Shown here piece after piece: positions 8,104-16,017 of a DNA stretch of 34,131 bases. Source of the DNA: an uncultured Clostridia bacterium (lineage in GTDB: Bacteria > Bacillota > Clostridia > Christensenellales > UBA1242). The notes under the pieces were generated by a model, which was not told where the DNA came from, searched no databases, and worked only from the letters and a program-made list of their open reading frames with translations. How positions within the stretch are numbered: the stretch's first letter is position 1; each line of letters opens with the position of its first letter. The stretch lies in the NCBI GenBank assembly GCA_946630785.1, contig CAMOZC010000006.1, positions 1-34,131 of the forward strand, written 5' to 3'. The translations under genes and the position numbers were made by a program.

Positions 8104-8133
8104 AAAAACACCGTCGACTTGGCGGTGTTTTTT
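8104..8133 (+). terminator. Terminator of eno
   Basis: Perfect stem AAAAACACCG / CGGTGTTTTT around a 9-base loop, ending in a T run. Confidence 0.88.
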
Positions 8134-8134
8134 A

Positions 8135-8164
8135 TTGGGTAGCGAACTATTCGTGTGGTAAACT
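8135..8164 (+). promoter_or_regulatory. Promoter of the 26-codon gene, predicted leaderless
   Basis: TTGGGT (8135-8140), 18-base spacer, TAAACT (8159-8164), then 6 bases to the ATG at 8171. The layout is the same as at the other predicted leaderless genes of the window. The -35 box is weak. Confidence 0.4.
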
Positions 8165-8170
8165 ATAGTG

Positions 8171-8251
8171 ATGAGAAAAAAGTTCTTTAAGTTAATTATC
8201 GAAATTATTGTCGCAATCGCTTTATTGGCTATTGTTATGAATCATAAATAA
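8171..8251 (+). CDS. 26-residue single-helix membrane peptide
   Basis: A short frame codes for MRKKFFKLI followed by a continuous hydrophobic helix rich in Ile/Val/Ala/Leu and a short polar end MNHK. This gives a positive-inside single-pass membrane peptide. Support comes from the plausible promoter six bases before the ATG and from the exact fit of the frame between the enolase terminator and the convergent flavoprotein gene, whose stop is two bases away. Small proteins of this kind include membrane regulators and type I toxins, but nothing here decides the role. No Shine-Dalgarno sequence is seen. Confidence 0.5.
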   Translation: MRKKFFKLIIEIIVAIALLAIVMNHK

Positions 8252-8253
8252 AC

Positions 8254-8880
8254 TCATTGCACAAAGTTGGTAAAAGTCGTTTTGGCTTGTGCGGGGGCGG
8301 TGATGCCTTGTTGTTTACCAGCAGCAATACATTTTAAAAGCCATGCCATATTATTGGCGAGATGTTGCATAACTTGTGTGCCTTCGGCGTCCGCAGTTGG
8401 GGTGCCGTTTGAGTCTCGGTAAACTTGGTTCCAGTAGGTAGAAGTTATAATTGGCATTTGGTTGAAAGCAAAATATTTGTTGATAACATCCATGCTGGCC
8501 GTGGTACCGGCACGACGCGCGGTTAAAACGGCAGCCGCTGGCTTGTGACGCATGTATTGACCGCCTGCATAAAATAAACGGTCCATTGCCGATAAAATAG
8601 CACCGGTTGGATGAGCGTAATAAACGGGACTGCCAAAAACAAAGCCGTCTGCGTTTTGTACTTTTTCAAGCCAAGTATTGACACAGTCGTCTTTAAAAAC
8701 GCAAGTATGTGTACCTTTTTTGCAAGCACCACAAGCAATACAGTCATGAATGGCGGTGGTACCAATGGATAAAATTTCGGTTTCAATTCCTTGTTGATTT
8801 AGTGTGTTGGCAACAATTGTTAACGCTTGGGCAGTGCAACCGTTAGTGTGGGTACTGCCATTAAATAAAATCACTTTCAT
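8254..8880 (-). CDS. Flavodoxin-fold NAD(P)H-dependent oxidoreductase, iron-sulfur flavoprotein type
   Basis: The 208-residue protein begins with the flavodoxin-like strand and phosphate loop (VILFNGSTHTNGCT), which binds FMN. It has the conserved SPVYYAHPTGAILSAMDRLFY segment that packs against the isoalloxazine ring. A cysteine cluster CIACGACKKGTHTC (Cys47, 50, 53, 60) fits the 4Fe-4S motif of iron-sulfur flavoproteins, with a further Cys66. Such enzymes transfer electrons or reduce quinones, nitro compounds or oxygen species in anaerobes; the substrate is not known. The gene is convergent with the small peptide gene and has its own consensus promoter. Confidence 0.88.
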   Translation of the reverse strand: MKVILFNGSTHTNGCTAQALTIVANTLNQQGIETEILSIGTTAIHDCIACGACKKGTHTCVFKDDCVNTWLEKVQNADGFVFGSPVYYAHPTGAILSAMDRLFYAGGQYMRHKPAAAVLTARRAGTTASMDVINKYFAFNQMPIITSTYWNQVYRDSNGTPTADAEGTQVMQHLANNMAWLLKCIAAGKQQGITAPAQAKTTFTNFVQ

Positions 8881-8888
8881 ATTTATTC

Positions 8889-8917
8889 ATATTAGTGATG
8901 CCGGAAGATTTTGTCAA
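8889..8917 (-). promoter_or_regulatory. Promoter of the flavoprotein gene, predicted leaderless
   Basis: Minus strand: perfect TTGACA (8912-8917), 17-base spacer, TAATAT (8889-8894), then 8 bases to the ATG at 8880. No Shine-Dalgarno sequence. Confidence 0.75.
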
Positions 8918-8941
8918 ATTCGGGATAGTTTAATTTATCAC

Positions 8942-8969
8942 TTGAAAAATCGGGGTAAAGTATTATAAT
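8942..8969 (+). promoter_or_regulatory. Promoter of the MscS gene, predicted leaderless
   Basis: TTGAAA (8942-8947), 16-base spacer, perfect TATAAT (8964-8969), then GGAATC and the ATG at 8976. Confidence 0.7.
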
Positions 8970-8975
8970 GGAATC

Positions 8976-10067
8976 ATGAATTGGCAATCGATTTGGGATA
9001 CTATTGTAAATTTTTTCCGCGGTAACGTTTGGAATATTGTAACGTTTATTTTGGTGCTGGTCTTTGGTATTATCGCCATTAAACTGTTTTTAAATATTAT
9101 GAAACGTATGTTCAGGCGTACGCATATGGAACCAATCGCGGTGGGTTTCATAATGGCGATTGTTAAGTTCTTGTTATATTTAGTGTTGGTCTTGGTACTG
9201 TTGGAAATCCTCGGCATCGGCATTACTTGGATTGTAACGGCTTTCAGTGCGGTTTTCTTAGCGGTAGGTTTGGCTTTACAAAACAACATCTCGAACTTGG
9301 CGAACGGCATTATTATTGTGTCCAGTGGTATGTTTAAGAAAGGTGATTATATTGCGGTTGACGGTGTTGAAGGTTCAATTGCGCAAATCAATTTTTTGTA
9401 TATCACATTGGTTACTCCCGATAATAAACGTATTACGATTCCGAATAGTAAAATTTTAAATGACATTGTGACCAATTACGACAGTAACAACACCCGTCGT
9501 GTTAATTTTGAATTTGAAGTTGCTTACGAAAACGATGTGGAGTTAGTTAAACAAACCGTGATTGAATGTATGAAAAGTAATGGTTTGGTGCGTCTGGACC
9601 CGGAACCATTTTGCCGCATGAAATCAATGGGTGATAATAACTTGTTATTTGTTGCGCGTTGCTGGTGTGACCGTGAAGATTATTGGACGGTTTATTTTGA
9701 TATTACCGAAACAGTCTTTAACGAATTTAAACGTCGTGGTATTGCGATTGCGTATAATCAATTAGAAGTTCGTCAACGCACTGATACTCCGGCCAACCCG
9801 GTGGTTGGTAAAGGTTTGCCGGCACGTGTTGAAAAGAAACGTAACAACAAACATCATTTTGATTTAGAAAATGGCGATTTAAAAGAACTGTTCCCGATTA
9901 AACGTAAAAACAACAAAAAAACGAAGACTGAAAAGGTTGCTACCGTTGTTGTCGACAAGGCGAAGGATAAACTAACTGTTGACGGCAAAGTGGCTACATT
10001 GGTTGCGGAGGTTGCGGAAAAAGAGATGCAAGAAGAACAACCTGTGGTTGATAACAATCAAAAGTAA
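8976..10067 (+). CDS. Small-conductance mechanosensitive channel, MscS family
   Basis: MscS channels open under membrane tension and release solutes during osmotic downshock. The 363-residue protein has three membrane helices: about 17-42, 54-80, and the pore-lining helix around 84-118 with AVFLAVGLALQNNISNLANGIII. The beta domain follows (FKKGDYIAVDGVEGSIAQINFLYITLVTPDNKRITIPNSKI), then the alpha/beta cage. The last 80 residues or so, after QLEVRQRT, are a highly charged Lys/Glu/Val-rich tail that ordinary MscS proteins of about 285 residues lack; it is probably disordered and cytoplasmic. The gene stands alone with its own promoter and terminator. Confidence 0.93.
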   Translation: MNWQSIWDTIVNFFRGNVWNIVTFILVLVFGIIAIKLFLNIMKRMFRRTHMEPIAVGFIMAIVKFLLYLVLVLVLLEILGIGITWIVTAFSAVFLAVGLALQNNISNLANGIIIVSSGMFKKGDYIAVDGVEGSIAQINFLYITLVTPDNKRITIPNSKILNDIVTNYDSNNTRRVNFEFEVAYENDVELVKQTVIECMKSNGLVRLDPEPFCRMKSMGDNNLLFVARCWCDREDYWTVYFDITETVFNEFKRRGIAIAYNQLEVRQRTDTPANPVVGKGLPARVEKKRNNKHHFDLENGDLKELFPIKRKNNKKTKTEKVATVVVDKAKDKLTVDGKVATLVAEVAEKEMQEEQPVVDNNQK

Positions 10068-10093
10068 ACTTGCGGTTTATAAATAACAGATTA

Positions 10094-10125
10094 CAGCGCG
10101 TTTCGTTGGACGGGATGCGCTTTTT
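10094..10125 (+). terminator. Terminator of the MscS gene, overlapping the next promoter
   Basis: AGCGC / GCGCT outer stem with an inner TTTCG / CGGGA stem, followed by TTTTT. The loop contains TTGGAC, the likely -35 box of the thioesterase operon. Confidence 0.75.
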
Positions 10126-10135
10126 CGTCTATAAT
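10106..10135 (+). promoter_or_regulatory. Promoter of the thioesterase-nuclease operon, predicted leaderless
   Basis: TTGGAC (10106-10111), 18-base spacer, perfect TATAAT (10130-10135), then 7 bases to the ATG at 10143. The -35 box lies in the loop of the upstream terminator hairpin. Confidence 0.65.
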
Positions 10136-10142
10136 TAAACCA

Positions 10143-10874
10143 ATGAAAAAATTTACCATGCAACAAGTTGTTAGTGCGGGGATGTGTGACCCCAGTGGCA
10201 GGTTGTCGCTGATCGGGGCGCTGTCATTAATTCAAGATGTTGTTACTGCCACGATGGCGGAATTAAAATTAGATGGCTTCACTGTACGTCGCGAATACAA
10301 TGCGTTAATGGTTTTTTCCAAAAACCATTTCCGTTTTTTACAATCGATTAATTGGCAAGATAAAATTAAAGTTGAATGTTTTGTTTCGTCAAAATCTCTA
10401 GCGCGCATGAATATTGATGTATGCATAAAAAAACAGAGCGAAATTGCTTTATATGCACGTACAGAGGTTTGTGCTGTCGATGCTAGTACGGCACGGATTC
10501 GTCGTTTGGATACAATGGATGCTTTTAAATGTGTGCAGATTGTACGCGCACCTTATGAGTTAGATTGGGAACCAATGGATGGCACCGGCGAGTTGGTGGA
10601 CACTGTGAAAGTGCGTACGAGCAATATTGATTATGCAGGACACACCAATAACGTCGAATATATTCGTTTGCTATTGGATACTTTTACTTTGGAAGAATGG
10701 CGCGGTATGGCACCGACCGAATTACAAGTGGCATATTTAAACCAATCGTTTTTGAGTGATGAGTTAGCAATTTACTGCTTGAATCAAACACCTGTAACAG
10801 TCAACACCCATGAACGCATTTATACGATTAAGAAAAAAGAACAAGAAATTTTGCGTTGTTTGTTGCGTTGGTAA
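10143..10874 (+). CDS. Acyl-ACP thioesterase (FatA/FatB-like)
   Basis: These enzymes release free fatty acids from acyl carrier protein. The 243-residue protein fits a double hot-dog fold. The N-terminal half includes LSLIQDVVTATM and a substrate-binding strand. The second half carries the hallmark VRTSNIDYAGHTNNVEYIRL, with the Asp/His/Asn group that holds the active site. Length agrees with bacterial members of about 240-250. It is the first gene of an operon with the SbcD-like and SbcC-like genes, which follow after 18 and 1 bases. The metabolic link between the three is not evident, and the grouping may simply reflect shared transcription. Confidence 0.88.
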   Translation: MKKFTMQQVVSAGMCDPSGRLSLIGALSLIQDVVTATMAELKLDGFTVRREYNALMVFSKNHFRFLQSINWQDKIKVECFVSSKSLARMNIDVCIKKQSEIALYARTEVCAVDASTARIRRLDTMDAFKCVQIVRAPYELDWEPMDGTGELVDTVKVRTSNIDYAGHTNNVEYIRLLLDTFTLEEWRGMAPTELQVAYLNQSFLSDELAIYCLNQTPVTVNTHERIYTIKKKEQEILRCLLRW

Positions 10875-10892
10875 TGAGTGAGGAGTCGACGG

Positions 10893-11966
10893 ATGAAAAT
10901 TATTCACTGCGCGGATTTGCATTTAGATAGTAAAATGGAGACGAATTTGTCTACTACTAAAGCACAAAAACGCAAGAAAGAGATTTTGAATACTTTTGAA
11001 CGCATGGTGGCATATGCTGTTAAAAACTCGGTTAATGCCATTATTATTGCAGGTGACATGTTTGATACGGACCATGTTTCCAATATGACTAAATCACGCG
11101 TTTTAAATTTGATTGAGAAAAATTCACAGATTGATTTTTTGTATTTAAGTGGCAATCATGATGAAAGTAACTTCATTCATTTGTTAGATGAAGTTCCCGC
11201 CAATTTAAAAATTTTTGGCGAAACTTGGACTACTTTTTCGTATCAACAAGTCAACGTTATTGGTGTGGTTTTAAACGAAAACAATTATTCGCTCGTTTAC
11301 GATACTCTAAATTTACCAGCTGATCAATTAAACATTGTTGTGATGCACGGGGAAGTTAGTTCTCACGCCATCAAAAACAAGAGTGAAGTGATTAACTTGA
11401 GCCTGCTGAAAAACAAAAACATTGACTATTTGGCTTTGGGACATATTCACAGTTATGCTTTACATGATTTAGACCAGCGCGGTGTTTATTGTTATGCGGG
11501 TTGTTTGGAAGGTCGTGGCTTTGATGAATGTGGCGAAAAAGGTTTTGTTCTATTAGAGATTGAAAACCGTGAAATTAAATCACAATTCGTCAATTTTGCC
11601 CAAAGACAACTGGTGGAAGTTTCGTTTGATATTACACCTTATGACGATTGGTTTAAAATTGAATCCCAGATTTTGGACAAAGTGAAAAATTTGGCGACCG
11701 AAAATTTATTGAAAATTGTTTTACGCGGTAAGTATAAAATTCAATTGGAAAAGCATTTGGGTATGTTAGAACAAAAACTGAGTCAATTCTTCTTTGTGAA
11801 AATCAAAGATGAAACAGTCTTGGATGTGACCAATGCCGATGTTGAAAACGATGTATCACTACGCGGTGAATTCATCCGTCAAGTTTTGGCAAGTAATCTG
11901 ACGCCAGGACAAAAAGAGCAGACCATCTTAATTGGGTTACGTGCTTTAACCGGGGAGGATTTATAA
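10893..11966 (+). CDS. SbcD/YhaO-like DNA repair exonuclease (metallophosphoesterase)
   Basis: The nuclease subunit of an SbcCD/Mre11-Rad50-like complex cuts DNA ends and hairpins with two metal ions. In the 357-residue protein the calcineurin-type motifs are DLH (8-10), GD (54-55) in IIAGDMFD, GNHD (87-90), His152 in VVMHGE and GHIH (183-186). The C-terminal 100 residues form a capping and partner-binding region. An in-frame GTG at 10878 gives five extra residues, but GAGGAG at 10880-10885 stands seven bases before the ATG at 10893, so that start is chosen. It is paired with the downstream ATPase gene after a single base, as yhaO-yhaN in Bacillus. Confidence 0.9.
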   Translation: MKIIHCADLHLDSKMETNLSTTKAQKRKKEILNTFERMVAYAVKNSVNAIIIAGDMFDTDHVSNMTKSRVLNLIEKNSQIDFLYLSGNHDESNFIHLLDEVPANLKIFGETWTTFSYQQVNVIGVVLNENNYSLVYDTLNLPADQLNIVVMHGEVSSHAIKNKSEVINLSLLKNKNIDYLALGHIHSYALHDLDQRGVYCYAGCLEGRGFDECGEKGFVLLEIENREIKSQFVNFAQRQLVEVSFDITPYDDWFKIESQILDKVKNLATENLLKIVLRGKYKIQLEKHLGMLEQKLSQFFFVKIKDETVLDVTNADVENDVSLRGEFIRQVLASNLTPGQKEQTILIGLRALTGEDL

Positions 11967-11967
11967 C

Positions 11968-14259
11968 GTGAAATTAATTCAGTGTCACATTGAAAACTTC
12001 GGTAAGTTAACGAATTTTGATTATCATTTTGTGGATGGATTAAACAGTATTAAAGCGGAAAACGGCTGGGGTAAAAGCACTTTTGCAACCTTTATTAAGG
12101 CTATGTTTTATGGCTTCTCCAGTAATAAACGTGATGTGGAAGAAAACGACCGTAAAAAATATGCACCATGGCAAGGTGGCAAATATGGTGGTAATTTGGT
12201 TTTTGAGGTTAACCACAAGCAGTATAAAATTGAAAGATTCTTCGGTGAAAAAAGTAAGACAGAAGATACTTTTAATTTAATTGATATGCTTTCTGGTAAA
12301 CCAAGTAAAGATTATGATGAAAGTATCGGTGTTAAGCTTTTTGGTTTAGATGAGGATGCTTTTGAGCGCAGTTCCTATATTCCGCAAAAAGTCTTGAATG
12401 CTAATCCGAATGACAGTTTAACACAAAAACTGACCAATATCATTCAAGGTACAACCGCAGATTACAATTTTGAACAAGCCAAAGCACGCCTGAAAGACCA
12501 GAAAAGGAAATTAACCACTGCGCAAAAAACGGGTCAAATTGATGAACTAGAAAGTAAGATTGAAGTGGTGTTATCCGAAATTCGTGAATTAAAAGTTGAA
12601 GAACAAAGAATTCCAGTCATTCAAAATCAAATTGCAGAACAGGAAAACGAAATTGAAAAGTTAAGTAATGAACAAAATCAGATTCAAAAACAAATTAATG
12701 CGTATGGTAAGCTACAAGAAAGACAAGCTAACCAAGCGTTGTTAAATGAGTTAAGTCGTCAGGTTACTGTCACACAAAATGAAATCCAACAAAGGCAAGC
12801 CGTTTTGAATCGCCATCAAACTACATTGGCTGAGGTCGATAGTTACTTGGCTGCTGACAAAACCATTACCGCCCGGGAAAATGAAATTCGGGGTAAAACC
12901 AGTAATGATTACGCACGTCAACGCCAACAAGTATTGACAGCGTATTTTCACGGGAATGTTCCAACGGCCGAAACCGTACAATCAATTTATAATGACGTCG
13001 TTACATACAATCATTTAAAGACACAAACACAAAACGTAGCAACACCGGTGGCTGTCGCAAAGACGCGTTTTAAAAATCGCTTGTGTCTTGGTTTGGTAAT
13101 TTTGGCTTTGATGAGTTTGTTGGTTGGTGCTTGTGTTTTTCAATTACAAATGGCTTTTGCGATTGCCGCCTTGGTGCTGGGGGGAGTTTTGTTGTTAGCA
13201 AGCGGGTTTCTTTATTTAGTTAATATGATTAACGCTAAAACCAGTTTGTCGTTAAATGTTGATTATGCACGCTTACAATCCGACCAAAATGAAATGTTGC
13301 GCTTACAAAAGAGCATTCTTGAATTCATTCACCAGTATGAGCAGAATCATAATTATCTGGCAGCCATTAACAGTATTATGGCTAATTTACAAGAATATGA
13401 AACCTTGCAAGCCCAAATGATACAGAATAGTAGTCAGGTTAATTCACTATCACAGATGTTAGTGGCAGAGAAACAACAAATCGCAAACTACTTGGCACAA
13501 TTTATCTTTGATGAGAATCATATCACCGATAGTGAAAAATTAACTACTTTAAGACAAGTTTTAATTGACTTGGATGTATTGCAAGCGCGTTTACAAAAGG
13601 AAACCCGTGAATTGGCGCAATTTAAAAAGGATAAAAATTTTGATGCCAGTGAAACACTGGTGGATGAGATTGATATCAATACGTTGCAACAAAAAGAACA
13701 AGATTTACAGAATTTGATTGATGAACAGCGTGATGCGAAAGCGCAGTTGATGGTTAGTCTTAATCAAATTCAAAATAAATTGTCAGTATTGAGTGATAAA
13801 GAAAATGAAAAAATTAATTTGGAAAATGAACGCGATGATTTAAAGCGTCAATTGTTTGCAGTGGAGGCCGCCAGTAAATTTTTACAAGTTGCCGATGAAA
13901 GTTTGTCGTCTAAATTTTTGGCACCAATGAAACAAGGGTTAACCAAATATTTAAACATGATTACTGGACGTGACTATGATAATTTGAACTTGGATACAGA
14001 TTTGAATATTACGTTTGAAGAATATGGTAAAGCTAGAAATGTTGGTCACTATAGTACTGGTTATAAAAACGCAATTGATTTAAGTCTGCGCTTTGCCTTG
14101 GTCGATGTTTTATATCGTCAAGAAAAACCATTTATTGTTCTGGACGACCCGTTTGTTAATTTGGACGACACTAAAGTTAAAAAAGCCAAACAGTTTTTAC
14201 AAAACTTGTCTCAAGAATATCAGTTGATTTATTTTGCTTGTCATGAATCAAGATGCTAA
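11968..14259 (+). CDS. SbcC/YhaN-like ATPase with central coiled coils and a membrane hairpin
   Basis: This is the Rad50-type partner of the upstream nuclease. The 763-residue protein has Walker A ENGWGKST (31-38), long coiled coils (about 165-360 and 425-660), a signature region STGYKNAIDLSLRFAL (about 694-709) and Walker B FIVLDDPFVNLDD (about 724-736). Between the coils, at about 372-418, lie two strongly hydrophobic helices where SbcC and Rad50 have a zinc hook; no CxxC is visible there. YhaN-type proteins are also thought to have predicted membrane helices (from memory). The start is GTG with GGGGAGG (11952-11958) upstream, overlapping the sbcD-like stop region. It is shorter than Bacillus YhaN (about 960). 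Confidence 0.85.
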   Translation: MKLIQCHIENFGKLTNFDYHFVDGLNSIKAENGWGKSTFATFIKAMFYGFSSNKRDVEENDRKKYAPWQGGKYGGNLVFEVNHKQYKIERFFGEKSKTEDTFNLIDMLSGKPSKDYDESIGVKLFGLDEDAFERSSYIPQKVLNANPNDSLTQKLTNIIQGTTADYNFEQAKARLKDQKRKLTTAQKTGQIDELESKIEVVLSEIRELKVEEQRIPVIQNQIAEQENEIEKLSNEQNQIQKQINAYGKLQERQANQALLNELSRQVTVTQNEIQQRQAVLNRHQTTLAEVDSYLAADKTITARENEIRGKTSNDYARQRQQVLTAYFHGNVPTAETVQSIYNDVVTYNHLKTQTQNVATPVAVAKTRFKNRLCLGLVILALMSLLVGACVFQLQMAFAIAALVLGGVLLLASGFLYLVNMINAKTSLSLNVDYARLQSDQNEMLRLQKSILEFIHQYEQNHNYLAAINSIMANLQEYETLQAQMIQNSSQVNSLSQMLVAEKQQIANYLAQFIFDENHITDSEKLTTLRQVLIDLDVLQARLQKETRELAQFKKDKNFDASETLVDEIDINTLQQKEQDLQNLIDEQRDAKAQLMVSLNQIQNKLSVLSDKENEKINLENERDDLKRQLFAVEAASKFLQVADESLSSKFLAPMKQGLTKYLNMITGRDYDNLNLDTDLNITFEEYGKARNVGHYSTGYKNAIDLSLRFALVDVLYRQEKPFIVLDDPFVNLDDTKVKKAKQFLQNLSQEYQLIYFACHESRC

Positions 14260-14312
14260 ACTTTTTTGCTAAATTTGTTAAAAATGTTAGTTTTCGTGTG
14301 TTGGGTAATTTA

Positions 14313-14342
14313 TTTTCAAAATTTTTGTGGGTATGGTATACT
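14313..14342 (+). promoter_or_regulatory. Promoter of the InlB/BspA-type gene
   Basis: Extended -10 TGGTATACT (hexamer 14337-14342) with a weak -35 (TTTTCA, 14313-14318, spacer 18). The GTGGGTAtggTATACTGAaTTAG block matches the BspA-like promoter at 5225. The leader contains AAAAGGAAAACAT before the ATG. Confidence 0.6.
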
Positions 14343-14373
14343 GAATTAGATTTAAATAAAAGGAAAACATGTT

Positions 14374-15300
14374 ATGAAAAAATCTTTGATTCTAGTTCAT
14401 GTTTTTGCTCTTCTTGCGGTGGCGGTTTATGCCGTGGTGGCGGTCGTTTTCTTTTTTAATGACAAAAACAAAGTTGGTGCGGCCGATGAAGTTTTACCCG
14501 ACGGAATTTATACGGTAACTTTTGATTCACGCGAGGGCACGGCGGTTGATTCACAGCAGGTTGCCAGTGGTAATAAAGTCAAGGAACCAAAGGCACCAAG
14601 TCGTAGCGGTTGCAACTTTTTAGGCTGGTATTCTGATGTTGCTTGCGAACAAATCTTTCATTTTGATACACCAATTACTAATAGCATTACATTGTATGCT
14701 AAGTGGGAAACAGTCTATTATACAATAACTTTTGACGTGCGTGGTGGAGCAGCAATTGCGCCTAAGACTGTTGTTAGTGGCACAAAAATCAAAGCCCCAA
14801 CTCCGGTTTGGGAAGGCTTTGAATTCATCGGTTGGTTTAGTGATGAAGACTGTACCACGCCATTTGATTTCACCAAGCCAATTGATAGTGACAAAACCTT
14901 GTATGCGAAATGGTCGCTTGAATTAAAAAAGTCAGAGGATGGTTTGTCATATATCATTGATAAATATAACGGTGACGCGGAAAATGTAGTTCTACCAGCA
15001 ACTTATAATGGTTTACCTGTAACCGCGATTGGCGCCTTTGCTTTTGAAAATTGCACGACAGTTAAATCAATTATAATTTCTGATGGTATCAAAAATATTG
15101 AAATGTGTGCTTTCTATGGTTGCAGTAACTTGACAACAATTTTGATTCCTGAAAGTGTGACAGAAATTGATGCTGCAGTATTTAGGCATTGTTCATCGTT
15201 GACGGTAATTAATTGTGTAGCAAGCAGTCAACCAGCAGGGTGGAATGCGAATTGGAATAAATATTGCAACGCAGAAGTAGTCTTCGGTTATCAGGGCTAA
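14374..15300 (+). CDS. Secreted protein with two InlB B-repeats and BspA leucine-rich repeats
   Basis: A 308-residue exported protein. Residues 5-27 form a signal peptide or N-terminal anchor, with possible cleavage near VGA-AD. Two InlB B-repeats follow at about 46-112 and 114-182, each running from an YTVTFD-type strand through FLGWY or FIGWF to LYAKW. Then come three BspA-type leucine-rich units (AIGAFAFENC, NIEMCAFYGC, EIDAAVFRHC) and a short Trp-rich end. The domain order is the reverse of the BspA-like protein at 5280. It lacks the C-terminal helix and KRRRK tail, so it may be released or held by its N-terminus. The promoter and leader resemble those of the other surface gene. No terminator is seen before tRNA-Glu. 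Confidence 0.88.
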   Translation: MKKSLILVHVFALLAVAVYAVVAVVFFFNDKNKVGAADEVLPDGIYTVTFDSREGTAVDSQQVASGNKVKEPKAPSRSGCNFLGWYSDVACEQIFHFDTPITNSITLYAKWETVYYTITFDVRGGAAIAPKTVVSGTKIKAPTPVWEGFEFIGWFSDEDCTTPFDFTKPIDSDKTLYAKWSLELKKSEDGLSYIIDKYNGDAENVVLPATYNGLPVTAIGAFAFENCTTVKSIIISDGIKNIEMCAFYGCSNLTTILIPESVTEIDAAVFRHCSSLTVINCVASSQPAGWNANWNKYCNAEVVFGYQG

Positions 15301-15321
15301 TTCACGTCTTGTTTTTTATGC

Positions 15322-15350
15322 TTGCAAAGCAAATGTGGCTGTGTTATAAT
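15322..15350 (+). promoter_or_regulatory. Promoter of tRNA-Glu
   Basis: TTGCAA (15322-15327), 17-base spacer, perfect TATAAT (15345-15350), 10 bases before the tRNA. Confidence 0.75.
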
Positions 15351-15360
15351 TAACCACATT

Positions 15361-15435
15361 GGTCCCGTGGTCAAGAGGTTAAGACACCACCCTTTCACGG
15401 TGGTATCATGGGTTCGATTCCCATCGGGACTACCA
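15361..15435 (+). tRNA. tRNA-Glu (anticodon UUC), CCA encoded
   Basis: A 75-base cloverleaf: acceptor GGTCCCG / CGGGACT (first pair G-U), D-stem GTC/GAC, anticodon stem CCACC / GGTGG with loop CTTTCAC, T-arm ATGGG-TTCGATT-CCCAT, discriminator A and CCA. Confidence 0.95.
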
Positions 15436-15465
15436 AAAAAAACACCATCGTGGTGTTTTTTTTTT
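15436..15465. terminator. Bidirectional terminator between tRNA-Glu and the phosphatase gene
   Basis: AAAACACCA / TGGTGTTTT stem with a TCG loop between an A run and a T run. It serves the tRNA on the plus strand and the convergent phosphatase on the minus strand. Confidence 0.85.
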
Positions 15466-15471
15466 GAAGAA

Positions 15472-16011
15472 TTAGTATCCGTGTGGTTGAATGTGATTAT
15501 CAATTTGTAAGACTTCGCAGTTGTTGATGCGGTATTTGGTAAAATCATTGTTTTCGGGTGAGCCGTAAAAATAAACTTGGGACCACATTGCAACACCAGC
15601 ATGGGTTACAATTAATATGTTTTTGTTAGGGTAGCGTTTTAAAATGTCTTCCCAAAAAGAACGTATGCGTTTTTCAAGACAACCCAGTGTTTCAATATTG
15701 TATCTAGTTTCGTTTGGGTCGTTGAAATTAACGCCAAGTTCGCGCCAATCAGTTCGTCCCTCTAATTCGCCGTTGCCACGTTCTACTAGACGTTCATCAA
15801 TTTGGATTGGGCTGTTAAAAATAATTTGTGCGGTTTTGATAGCTCTTTTTAAAGGACTGGAAATACAGGCGTCAAATTTGATATGGGACAATTTGGTTGC
15901 AAGTTCCTGCGCTTGGAGGATACCTGTTTGGTTTAGTTCAATATCAGCTCTACCTTGAATTTTGTGAGCCAAGTTCCAATCGGTCTGTCCATGTCTGACA
16001 ACGTAAATCAT
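15472..16011 (-). CDS. Histidine phosphatase (phosphoglycerate mutase-like)
   Basis: The 179-residue protein belongs to the branch-1 histidine phosphatases, which form a phosphohistidine intermediate. It starts MIYVVRHGQTDWNLAHKIQG with nucleophile His7. The arginine in SSPLKRAIKTAQ and the acid in ERGNGELEG follow, and the second catalytic His is in LIVTHAGVA. Length fits GpmB/CobC-like phosphatases (about 180-210), and the loops needed for a full mutase are short, so a phosphatase role is more likely. The substrate cannot be told. It is a single gene with a promoter giving a leaderless mRNA. Confidence 0.88.
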   Translation of the reverse strand: MIYVVRHGQTDWNLAHKIQGRADIELNQTGILQAQELATKLSHIKFDACISSPLKRAIKTAQIIFNSPIQIDERLVERGNGELEGRTDWRELGVNFNDPNETRYNIETLGCLEKRIRSFWEDILKRYPNKNILIVTHAGVAMWSQVYFYGSPENNDFTKYRINNCEVLQIDNHIQPHGY

Positions 16012-16017
16012 GAGGTT

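Noticed and set aside
14253-14459. Short plus-strand frame between the ATPase and InlB-type genes
   Set aside because: It covers the promoter and signal-peptide region of the InlB-type gene in another frame and has no start signal.
15297-15602. Minus-strand 101-residue frame over tRNA-Glu
   Set aside because: It runs through the tRNA, its terminator and the end of the phosphatase gene; a shadow frame.
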